DNA of 64,000 nucleotides from Alphaproteobacteria bacterium RIFCSPHIGHO2_01_FULL_41_14 (GTDB taxonomy: Bacteria > Pseudomonadota > Alphaproteobacteria > UBA7879 > UBA5542), in contig MEMF01000002.1 of the NCBI GenBank assembly GCA_001767855.1, forward strand, positions 433,493 to 497,492. Reading direction: 5' to 3'. A model generated the notes under the pieces. That model saw only the letters and a program-made list of their open reading frames with translations. It was not told the DNA's origin and made no database searches. Shown here in pieces: positions 25,573 to 33,032 of the stretch (position 1 is the stretch's first letter; every line of letters starts with the position of its first letter). The position numbers were made by a program, and so were the translations under genes.

Positions 25573-25821
25573 ATGATTGGATCGTCGTCTCTACAGAAAA
25601 AGTCCTTTCGTCTTTCGGGGCATGCCACCTCCATCGCGTTGGAGCCCATTTTTTGGCAGCAGCTGCAACGTCTGGCAGAGCAGCGGGGTATTTCTTTATC
25701 CCGCCTCGTGCAACAAGTTGACCTGAAGATGCCAGCTAATCTTGCCAGTGCGTTGCGGGTTTTGGTGGTGGAAGCCTTGATAGAGAAGGAGCTGGGCGTT
25801 ATTTCAACGTCTCTGATTTAG
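25573..25821 (+). CDS. Ribbon-helix-helix domain protein
   Basis: 82 residues matching the alphaproteobacterial RHH_4 family: a short strand (KKSFRLSGHATSIALE) followed by two helices (FWQQLQRLAEQRGISLSRLVQQV and the NLASALRVLVVEALIEK helix). Such proteins are dimeric DNA binders by fold; targets are not known. The promoter at 25538-25566 predicts a leaderless mRNA. The last 23 bases overlap the 3' end of xseB on the opposite strand. Confidence 0.82.
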   Translation: MIGSSSLQKKSFRLSGHATSIALEPIFWQQLQRLAEQRGISLSRLVQQVDLKMPANLASALRVLVVEALIEKELGVISTSLI

Positions 25822-26041
25822 CTGGGGCGCCAAGAGCATCGAAGGTTAGTTTTTCGATTTTCATCTGAGCGTCCTCCAGTTGGTTTTCACAATATTTTTT
25901 CAGCTGAATCCCGCGTTCATACAAAGAAATGGAATTCTCTAAGGAATCTTGACCCGACTCTAACTGACGGACAATGGTTTCTAGCTCTCCCATAGCTTGT
26001 TCAAAATTCTCAGGGAGAGGGGACGTTTCAGGTTTAGTCAT
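25799..26041 (-). CDS. xseB: Exodeoxyribonuclease VII small subunit XseB
   Basis: Small helical subunit that binds XseA to form the single-strand-specific exonuclease VII. The core FEQAMGELETIVRQLESGQ and LENSISLYERGIQLKKYCE are the family signature. 80 residues from the ATG at 26041; an in-frame ATG two codons earlier (26047) has poorer Shine-Dalgarno spacing. It overlaps the end of the NfeD-like gene, so the two are co-translated. xseA is not in this window. Its 3' end overlaps the convergent ribbon-helix-helix gene. Confidence 0.93.
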   Translation of the reverse strand: MTKPETSPLPENFEQAMGELETIVRQLESGQDSLENSISLYERGIQLKKYCENQLEDAQMKIEKLTFDALGAPAKSETLK

Positions 26042-26495
26042 CTGCATTCACTTCTTTTTTGATAGGGCTAATATAAACAGTGTCTCCTTGAACAGAGACA
26101 ACCGTCACCAAGGTTTGGGCAGGGCAATCGGGGCCGACGAGGGTGTACGATTTTTCTCCCCACGTGAGGGTGCCTTTCCCCTTTTTAATGGGAGAGGTGA
26201 GGGCAAACACATCTTCTTTCCGAAGAGGATGCTGGGCAGAGGCAGGAGGGGCTGCATGAATAAACAGAAGACTCAAAATGAGGAGCACAAAAAAGATAGT
26301 CAGCTGAATAGTGGTGGAAAGGGGGCAGCTTTTCGTTAAAAAAGGATAAATAAAACTGATGGTGCCCGTGACAAAGGTAGTGCCACTGACAATTAATGGG
26401 ATGCGTTTGGGAATAAACAAGGCCAGCAGCACAAATAATCCGCTGACAATCAGCCACCGATCAGGAGTAATGAGAAGAAAGGATGATATCATCAC
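26034..26495 (-). CDS. NfeD-like membrane protein (short form)
   Basis: 153 residues: about three hydrophobic segments in the first 85 residues, then a soluble OB-fold-like domain (KGKGTLTWGEKSYTLVGPDC to VVSVQGDTVYISPI). This is the layout of short NfeD proteins, which usually pair with an SPFH/stomatin-like protein to organise membrane microdomains. No SPFH gene is adjacent; the neighbour is xseB. Assignment rests on topology and the C-terminal beta domain. Confidence 0.72.
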   Translation of the reverse strand: MMISSFLLITPDRWLIVSGLFVLLALFIPKRIPLIVSGTTFVTGTISFIYPFLTKSCPLSTTIQLTIFFVLLILSLLFIHAAPPASAQHPLRKEDVFALTSPIKKGKGTLTWGEKSYTLVGPDCPAQTLVTVVSVQGDTVYISPIKKEVNADD

Positions 26496-26637
26496 GCGGT
26501 TAACCCTCTTTTTGGCCCGCGGTTTTGATAAGACCCGACGGGAGTCCTGACCATATCATAAGCCCTTTAGGGTGGCAAAATTAATTTTTTTCTAAGAAAA
26601 AGGGAGGGCGGCGCCTTAATGAGAGAGAAAAGTCTGC

Positions 26638-27720
26638 TTAACGTCTTTTGGGTTTCTGTTTCCGGGCGTTCCGGTTCCATTGGTACCGTGGGTTATTTTT
26701 TTCATTCCTCACTTTATCAATAATAGCGCTTCTTATCTGTTTCCTAATGTTAGGGTCAGGGCTTAGCTCACCCACGTAGGCCTCTAAGAAAACCTTATAG
26801 AGAGGGAAATAGAGTTTGCTATTTTTACGCCAAGCGTACATGGGGAGGGCATAAAAACGTACCGCGTCATCCATGAATGATTTTCTGTTTTCTAAAGACT
26901 GTGCCATGGTTTCCGTATCAATAAAGTAAATAAACTTTCCATCGTAAAAAATATTATTGGGGTGGAAGTCTCCATGAACGATGGTGGTGCATTGCCCTAA
27001 ATCAGTACCGCCTGTTAAGAGGCAATTTTGTCCCCCCATGAATCTTTTTTGGAAATGACCCAGAACTTCGCCCAATTTTTTGAACGCCTGGATGGTTTGG
27101 GGATTGTTTCCTAGCCTCAGGTATTCAACAAGGCTGTGTCCCTTGGCAGAATGGAGGAGAACAATGAATTTTTCCTGCCCCCTTGCATCATAATAGCGAT
27201 AAAAGTCTTCGGCGAAGGTCATCTGGGGCAAGGACGGATTTCTGACTTTTCCCAGCTCTCTGAGGTAGGGGCTTCTTTGTAAAACATTGAGATTAACGGC
27301 TTCTCTCATCGCCTTTTTTGAGGGTAATTCCTTGATAATAAACGCCATTTTAAAAGGTTGGTCACGGGCGCAGTCTGGCCGATATCTGACAAAGAAAAGA
27401 TGTGCAGTTGAAGACCCTCCTTTGGTATCAGTCTGCGTCACCGTCAAACAAGAGGGGTGGCTGAATAATTTAACATTAAGGAGCCGCGCTCTTTTGAGCC
27501 AGGCTTTCAGGTTGGAAGGAGTCAAGTCACCCCGTATACCGGTGTCTGGTGCATTTAACACCGCAGTCTGGGGGTTTTTTAGAGCCTCTTGATAATCCTG
27601 TTGCTGGCTTAGGGAGGAGGTGGCGCTGGCATTGAAGCAAACCATTCCCACAAGAAGACTTCTCAGAGATTTTTGGAACCATGCCACTTTGGTCGTACTG
27701 ATTTGAGAAAGCGTTGTCAT
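26638..27720 (-). CDS. Aminoglycoside-phosphotransferase/choline-kinase-fold protein with a signal-like N-terminus
   Basis: 360 residues. The kinase-like core is visible: FIIKE with K130 in the position of the ATP-anchoring lysine, a helix with E140, the catalytic loop HGDFHPNN (249-256) and the metal-binding DTE (268-270). This order is that of the APH/choline kinase family, including small-molecule and some protein kinases. Unusually, the first 38 residues (basic start, hydrophobic LLVGMVCFNASA) look like a signal peptide, and the C-terminus is strongly basic. It has its own promoter candidate and follows the type VI operon. An exported effector acting in a host is a hypothesis; substrate unknown. 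Confidence 0.72.
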   Translation of the reverse strand: MTTLSQISTTKVAWFQKSLRSLLVGMVCFNASATSSLSQQQDYQEALKNPQTAVLNAPDTGIRGDLTPSNLKAWLKRARLLNVKLFSHPSCLTVTQTDTKGGSSTAHLFFVRYRPDCARDQPFKMAFIIKELPSKKAMREAVNLNVLQRSPYLRELGKVRNPSLPQMTFAEDFYRYYDARGQEKFIVLLHSAKGHSLVEYLRLGNNPQTIQAFKKLGEVLGHFQKRFMGGQNCLLTGGTDLGQCTTIVHGDFHPNNIFYDGKFIYFIDTETMAQSLENRKSFMDDAVRFYALPMYAWRKNSKLYFPLYKVFLEAYVGELSPDPNIRKQIRSAIIDKVRNEKNNPRYQWNRNARKQKPKRR

Positions 27721-27746
27721 GAGACCCCTGTTTTATTATTACCTTT

Positions 27747-27775
27747 ATTCTGGAGCTTCAGGGAGGGGGTGTCAA
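27747..27775 (-). promoter_or_regulatory. Sigma-70-type promoter candidate for the kinase-like gene
   Basis: On the minus strand TTGACA (27775-27770), a 17-base spacer and CAGAAT (27752-27747), 27 bases before the ATG at 27720. The gene is therefore probably expressed separately from the type VI operon upstream. Confidence 0.5.
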
Positions 27776-27806
27776 GGATAGGCTCGCGAAGGCGGCTCTA
27801 CCCTTC

Positions 27807-28544
27807 TCACAACACCTTTTGGGGGGTCGGATCAATCTCTTTGTCGGTTAATTTTTCCCCTTTTTGAGAGAAGGTTTCTTCTCGGATGGGTTTCCCTTCT
27901 TCATTGTAGGTTACCCGTTTTAAAAGAGTGCCATCCTCAAAATACTGAAGTTGTTGGCCCTGGATTTTATTGTCTTTATAGATGCATTCCTCAAGCACCT
28001 TTCCACTGGGGTAAAAGAGTTTTGAGGGGCCCTCCAAAAGACCATTCACGTAGAGGCATTGACGCAGGAGAGTTTTCTGGGGGGTAAAGACTTGGAATTC
28101 CCCCTCAAGGTGGTCTTCTTTATAAGTGGCGAGGGCTTGGATCATCTCGCTTGCGCCGTAAAAAATGGCAGGGCCATTCCTTTTGTCTTGGTCGTAAGTA
28201 ATTTCCGACAGTTTAGATCCTTGAAAATAGAAACGAGCCACGCCCTTTTTTTGACCCTGTACATAAGGGATTTCTTGGGCGACTTTTTGATAGTCATCGT
28301 AGGCAAGGAAGGTGCCCTCTATTTTTCCGTCCTTAAAGGGGATACGTTGAACCACCCGTCCTTGGGTGTCTTTGACTTCTTGCACCCCCTCTTTGGGTTC
28401 TGGAGAAGGAGGCGTCTCGACTGTAGGGGCAGCAGGTTCTGCTGGAGCTGGGGGTGGCTCTGTAACGGGCGGCACGGCACTCGCTGTTTTTTCTTTTTCT
28501 TTTAATTGGCCTAAAAAAGCGGATGAAAAGGGATCAGGCATCAT
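27807..28544 (-). CDS. MORN-repeat protein linked to VgrG
   Basis: 245 residues. A proline/alanine/glutamate-rich N-terminal segment (about 20-52) precedes at least six MORN_2-type repeats, for example DGKIEGTFLAYDDYQKVAQE, NGLLEGPSKLFYPSGKVLEE and DNKIQGQQLQYFEDGTLLKR. No signal peptide. Its ATG shares one base with the vgrG stop codon, so the two are translationally coupled. In type VI loci this position is typical of effectors, adaptors or immunity proteins. Database labels such as YwqK antitoxin for this repeat family say little about function. Confidence 0.78.
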   Translation of the reverse strand: MMPDPFSSAFLGQLKEKEKTASAVPPVTEPPPAPAEPAAPTVETPPSPEPKEGVQEVKDTQGRVVQRIPFKDGKIEGTFLAYDDYQKVAQEIPYVQGQKKGVARFYFQGSKLSEITYDQDKRNGPAIFYGASEMIQALATYKEDHLEGEFQVFTPQKTLLRQCLYVNGLLEGPSKLFYPSGKVLEECIYKDNKIQGQQLQYFEDGTLLKRVTYNEEGKPIREETFSQKGEKLTDKEIDPTPQKVL

Positions 28545-30718
28545 TATCCTCCTAACATGACGGCAGGGGCTTTAACGGCAGCAAGCGCGCTGCTTTGTAG
28601 TACAGCTGTGGCAGTGCCTACGAGCACCAGGCCGGCTTGAGCCGTGCCTGTAATGTTTTGGGCTGCCATGATGACGCCGGTCTTGCCCGTCAGCGTGATG
28701 GTGTCGGCGGTGACTCCTGCCATGGTTTGGGCCACTGCCATAATCTGCATTGCTTTTACGCTCATGTTGGCGGTGACGTCCATCACACAGTTGGCTTGCG
28801 TCTTGATCATGATGTTGCCGGTAACAGTGAGGGTTAAGTTGCCTCCCACTGTGAGATCATAGTTGCCACTCACGACGGTGGCAACATTGCCCGTCACATT
28901 GGTGGTTTGATTTCCTGCAGCCAGTGTTATGTCTTGGTTTCCCTGTTGAAGGGTGGTTGCCTGGTTGCCTTGTGTGAGAATGATGGTTTCATTCCCTTGA
29001 GTGAGCGTGACGCTGCGGTTCCCTTTATCCAACAGGATGGTCTCATTCCCCTCATTGAGGGTCATGGTGCGATTTCCTTTTTTAAGGGTCAGCGTATCAT
29101 TGCCGCCCGTGCCCTCATTATTGAAGATAGTGGCGGTGCGATTCCCATTAAACACTTCCGTATCCAAGTCTTTTTGGGCGTGCATAAAGATTTGTTCGCT
29201 GTCTTTTAAATCTTCAAATCGAAGCTCGTTAAACCCACCTCCGCCTTTTGAGGAGTTTGTCATGATGGTACTTTTCGTGGGAGTGTCGGGCAAATAGGGG
29301 GGAGGGTTATCCCCATTATAAACACAGCCCGTAATCAGCGGATAATCAGGGTCGCCATTTAAGAAGGAGACAATCACTTCTTGCCCGATGCGTGGCGTAA
29401 AGAGGATACCCCAACTTTTTCCAACCCAGCCTTGGCTGACGCGAATCCAGCAGGATGTTTTATCGTCTTTGGTATCGCTGAGGTCCCAATGGAATTTGAC
29501 GAGAACGCGGCCATATTGATCGGTCCATATTTCTTCCCCCGCTTTACCGGTGACAATGGCGGTTTGTGTGCCATAAATTTTAGGCCGAGGTGTTTTAAGC
29601 GGAGGAGAGTAGGGTTGTATTTTATGGAAAAAAGTCACCTTGTTTGAGTACAGGGATTGCTCGAGATCCTCATTGGTTTCGGCTTGTTTTCCTTCATGCT
29701 GAATCTCATAAATGGCGAAGTCTTTTTTGTTTTCTGTTTGGCGAGGACAATTGGTCAGCGTAAACGTTGTGCCTACTTGAAGCAGAGGGATATTGGTACG
29801 GCCTGTACAATAAGCAAAGGGGAATTCAATGGCCGTCAAGCGACGATCTGAAATTTTGGTGCCATCCGTTTGTACCACGTAATTGCCCGGATAGTTGTAC
29901 ACCTCTTGGTCAGTTCCTTCTCCTTGAGAAGTGGCTTTTAAAGGGGCTGTGGGTTTCTCAAAATCATAATCTTGGGTGGTATAGATAGAAGACACTAATT
30001 CTTGGCAGACCCTAAGGTCAAAGAGACCGGCAAGATGGGCGCTGGGTTCGTTGGCATTTTGAATATTGGAGATGAGGCTTACCTCACTATTCGGTTGCAA
30101 AGTGGTGGAGGCATCACAGAGCACGAGGATATGGTCGCCCGCAAGGTGGGCAAAGAAATAGTAGATTCCTTCTGCTTCCATCAAACGAGAGATGAATTGA
30201 AAGTCACTTTCGTTATATTGCACACAATACTCCCGCACTGTTTGCCCAGCAGAAGAGGTGTTATCCATAATCGTGATGCTGTGATCGCCTAGAACCTCTT
30301 TGATGATATCGAGGGTCGCCATATTTTGAAAGATTTTGCAATTTTCGCGCAAGGTGGCAAGCCACAGTTTGGGCCTGAGGGTTAGATAGTAATACGTACG
30401 CTCCTGCTGTCGATAATTTTGCGGATCGGTCACCGCGACGGTAGACCCTTGTGTAAAGCGGGTGACAATGCCGCTGATGTATTTGACAGAGTCTTGAAAT
30501 TGAATCGCAATGGTGGCGCTTTCCTGCAAAAGCGCGGTGAAATCAATATCGTTGTTGCTGGCGTTTGCTACATGGGTGGCATAAAGCTCGGCCTTAAATT
30601 CAAAAAGGGAGCAGAAGCCCTCTGTTCCTTCAAACTTATTGAGGATAAACGCGTCCTTTCCCAACGCCGTGGTGATGGTGAGATAAACGTTTTTGCCTGT
30701 GGTTAGGGGTGATACCAT
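28544..30718 (-). CDS. vgrG: Type VI secretion spike protein VgrG
   Basis: Trimeric spike at the tip of the Hcp tube, with gp27-like and gp5-like parts. The N-terminal domain carries LFEFKAELYATHV, YCVQYNESDFQFISRLMEAEGIYYFF and, further on, the OB-fold segment DQYGRVLVKFHWD with WGILFTPRIGQEVIVSFLNGDPDYPLI. From residue 548 to 641 a needle of G-N repeats follows, six of 9 residues and then five of 8. The C-terminal 80 residues are glycine/alanine-rich with no recognised toxin domain. 724 residues. No PAAR gene is seen nearby. Confidence 0.96.
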   Translation of the reverse strand: MVSPLTTGKNVYLTITTALGKDAFILNKFEGTEGFCSLFEFKAELYATHVANASNNDIDFTALLQESATIAIQFQDSVKYISGIVTRFTQGSTVAVTDPQNYRQQERTYYYLTLRPKLWLATLRENCKIFQNMATLDIIKEVLGDHSITIMDNTSSAGQTVREYCVQYNESDFQFISRLMEAEGIYYFFAHLAGDHILVLCDASTTLQPNSEVSLISNIQNANEPSAHLAGLFDLRVCQELVSSIYTTQDYDFEKPTAPLKATSQGEGTDQEVYNYPGNYVVQTDGTKISDRRLTAIEFPFAYCTGRTNIPLLQVGTTFTLTNCPRQTENKKDFAIYEIQHEGKQAETNEDLEQSLYSNKVTFFHKIQPYSPPLKTPRPKIYGTQTAIVTGKAGEEIWTDQYGRVLVKFHWDLSDTKDDKTSCWIRVSQGWVGKSWGILFTPRIGQEVIVSFLNGDPDYPLITGCVYNGDNPPPYLPDTPTKSTIMTNSSKGGGGFNELRFEDLKDSEQIFMHAQKDLDTEVFNGNRTATIFNNEGTGGNDTLTLKKGNRTMTLNEGNETILLDKGNRSVTLTQGNETIILTQGNQATTLQQGNQDITLAAGNQTTNVTGNVATVVSGNYDLTVGGNLTLTVTGNIMIKTQANCVMDVTANMSVKAMQIMAVAQTMAGVTADTITLTGKTGVIMAAQNITGTAQAGLVLVGTATAVLQSSALAAVKAPAVMLGG

Positions 30719-30781
30719 TCTGTAAAAGCCTCGCTAATAGTAGACGAGAATCCGTCGTTTTTATCAAGGGTTTTTTGAGGG

Positions 30782-31933
30782 TTATTTTAGGGAAAGAGGG
30801 GGGATGAATTTCTTTATCTTTTCTTTCACCAACAATCGGAGGTCTAGGGCTCTCCAATAAGGCCTCCGATGTTTCTTTTGATGGAGGTATTGATCATACG
30901 CTCGCCGAAGCTTTCGCGCCATTTCTTGAAGAAGGACTTCTTCCTCCGCTGTTAGCTCATCATCATTAATCAGCAAAAAGGGGGGGATCTTATTATCTTT
31001 AAAGAGGGGAGCATTCAGCAAAGTATAGAGGCGCTGCTTGTCCTTTGAAATCCCAACAACCGCATCGGCGGCGGTCTCAAAATTCTTATACTGTTTTATG
31101 TCGATGAAGGCGTCCGGATTAAAAAATCGTCTGGCGAGGTCTCCATCTCCCCAGTAGATAGGAATGGCGCCGGATTCAAAGACATTGGTGATTTTTTCCG
31201 TGAGATAGCCCGGACGATCATGATTTTCCATGGCAAGACCAAAGTTATATTGTTTATAGATGTTTTTCAGATCATAATACGTGCCGGGGGCTGCATACCC
31301 GGGGGTTTGAGAGCATTTGCCCAGCGAGATGGCTTTCTCGTTAAACCTTTCCCGCAGCAAGCGGAACATCTCGTCCCTTTCTTTGATACAGTGAGAGCTG
31401 ATATAGGCCACTTGGAGGGGTCGGATCTTGTTCTTCTCCCGCTCTCTCATGGCTTCTTTTAGGAGCTTTCGCAGGTTTTGTTTTCCATACACAATATAGG
31501 GCATAAAAATAAAATTATCTCCTTGCCTATACCGAGCAGTTATCTCTAAAAAAGGATAGCCAGAGGGCAGATATCTTTTCCAGCGTAGATTGTCGTATTC
31601 TCCAGAGTAGGCCAAATAGGGGGCGTGTGTGGTATGCGTTTTATGGGTGGGGGTGTAATATTCTTTCAGAATAAGGTGGGGGGACGCTGACTCTGACGAA
31701 AAAATGACTTTATACTCTGGAAAGGCTCGGGTAATGATGCGTTGCATCGCGCGGGGGGCATTATTCCGCACATAAAACTCACCACCCGCTTGGGGAAGGG
31801 CAAATTGCCACTTTGTAAAACACTCATGGAAGGTTGCCCACAAGAAGTGTCTATATTGAGAGCCTATTTGAAAAAGGAGGACCCCCAGTGCCAACAGAAA
31901 AAAAAGACGGAAAAAACGAATTCTAGTGACCAT
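30782..31933 (-). CDS. GT10-family fucosyltransferase with N-terminal membrane anchor
   Basis: 383 residues. After one N-terminal membrane segment (about 7-24) the C-terminal half has the GT10 alpha-1,3/4-fucosyltransferase signature: FGLAMEN (231-237), GYLTEKI (242-248) and GAIPIYWG (255-262), the GDP-fucose-binding region. Known members add L-fucose to GlcNAc-containing glycans, as in Lewis antigens of Helicobacter. The single N-terminal anchor recalls eukaryotic type II enzymes. It lies inside the type VI operon, 43 bases after tssG and 63 bases before vgrG, with an AAGG Shine-Dalgarno sequence. Acceptor unknown; it could modify surface glycans, a secretion component, or serve as cargo. 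Confidence 0.85.
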   Translation of the reverse strand: MVTRIRFFRLFFLLALGVLLFQIGSQYRHFLWATFHECFTKWQFALPQAGGEFYVRNNAPRAMQRIITRAFPEYKVIFSSESASPHLILKEYYTPTHKTHTTHAPYLAYSGEYDNLRWKRYLPSGYPFLEITARYRQGDNFIFMPYIVYGKQNLRKLLKEAMREREKNKIRPLQVAYISSHCIKERDEMFRLLRERFNEKAISLGKCSQTPGYAAPGTYYDLKNIYKQYNFGLAMENHDRPGYLTEKITNVFESGAIPIYWGDGDLARRFFNPDAFIDIKQYKNFETAADAVVGISKDKQRLYTLLNAPLFKDNKIPPFLLINDDELTAEEEVLLQEMARKLRRAYDQYLHQKKHRRPYWRALDLRLLVKEKIKKFIPPLSLK

Positions 31934-31976
31934 GATCTATACCTTGGGAGCAACTTACAGGAAAAGAGGTCTCTCT

Positions 31977-33032
31977 TCAAAGAATTTTGAAGGCTTTTTT
32001 ATTCATGGTGTTCTGGTGATCATCTTTTGTCCACTCGGTGCTTTTGCGATTAAGCCAGCTGGTCCAATGCAGAGCTATCCCTTGGCCCAGTTTCACCAGG
32101 GGAACTTCTTCTTTTTTGAGAATCAGATTTAAATGGAAATCTTGGTCTTCTCCGCAGAAAAAAGCCACCAGGATTTTAAGCGCGCTGTAAGCTTTTCCTG
32201 GCTTTAAGAAATTGATGTAGCCTTTAATGCCGAGGGGGCCCACATGAATCTTAATAGACTGTTGTTGTTCCCAGAAACGATCCCCTAAAATGGCTGTTTC
32301 TCCCAGCCGGTTAAATTGACCATCGTCCCCTATTTTTGTTTGTTGATCGAGGGGCACCTTCACCCACGCTCCTTGAAATTGATCGATCTTCACAGGGACA
32401 TTAAAATAATTACGCAGTAGTTTTTCAAGGGCGACCACAGACCGGCGTTGCTGCCAGATCAACCCCGTGTAAAATAATAAAGAACGATTCAACACTTGAA
32501 GGCGACGATCTTTTTTATTCACCACCCCTAAGCCTAAAATAGACCTCAGCATTCTCCCCATAAAAGTGTCTTCAGGGGGATTCGCCGCCACACCCACCCA
32601 ATACTTTTTGCGAATGCGATGCAAAAGCGAAATAAGGCGGTGATTAAAAATATCTAGAAAAGAATGGAGCGCCGTATCTTTTTGACGGTCACGATCCATC
32701 ACCATTTGCGTGTACGGTGTGGGAAGAGGTCCTTGAATACCCGCCAGATTCAGGAAATTTGTCTTGATGATGGGTTGAGGCGACTCAATTTCTTCCACCC
32801 CAACCACATCTGTTGTTTGAAATCCGAACTCGAGGTGCGTTTTAATCCGGATGGATTCGGTGTGGGGATGATGCCCTTCCCCCAACGGAGTTGCCTCAGG
32901 ATTGAGGCATTCAAGGATTTTGACCAACGCATGAAACTCAAATTGGTCAGCCTCCTGAGACAAAAGACCAATTAAGGAGCGTTTTTTTAAAGGAGTGTCT
33001 GTTCTCCGGCGCGTGCGGGCCATGTTTTCCAT
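31977..33032 (-). CDS. tssG: Type VI secretion baseplate protein TssG
   Basis: Baseplate wedge component that works with TssE, TssF and TssK. The 351-residue size fits, and the family segments LLSQEADQFEFHALVKILE near the N-terminus, FLNLAGIQGPLPTPYTQMV and FLDIFNHRLISLLHRIRKKY are readable. It overlaps the end of tssF by 46 bases. The start could be the ATG at 33032 or the next at 33023. Confidence 0.92.
   Translation of the reverse strand: MENMARTRRRTDTPLKKRSLIGLLSQEADQFEFHALVKILECLNPEATPLGEGHHPHTESIRIKTHLEFGFQTTDVVGVEEIESPQPIIKTNFLNLAGIQGPLPTPYTQMVMDRDRQKDTALHSFLDIFNHRLISLLHRIRKKYWVGVAANPPEDTFMGRMLRSILGLGVVNKKDRRLQVLNRSLLFYTGLIWQQRRSVVALEKLLRNYFNVPVKIDQFQGAWVKVPLDQQTKIGDDGQFNRLGETAILGDRFWEQQQSIKIHVGPLGIKGYINFLKPGKAYSALKILVAFFCGEDQDFHLNLILKKEEVPLVKLGQGIALHWTSWLNRKSTEWTKDDHQNTMNKKAFKIL

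Noticed and set aside
27807..28544. Reading the MORN-repeat protein as the antitoxin of a toxin-antitoxin pair, as database names for this family suggest
   Set aside because: No small toxin gene is adjacent and the gene is coupled to vgrG, so a type VI role is more economical.
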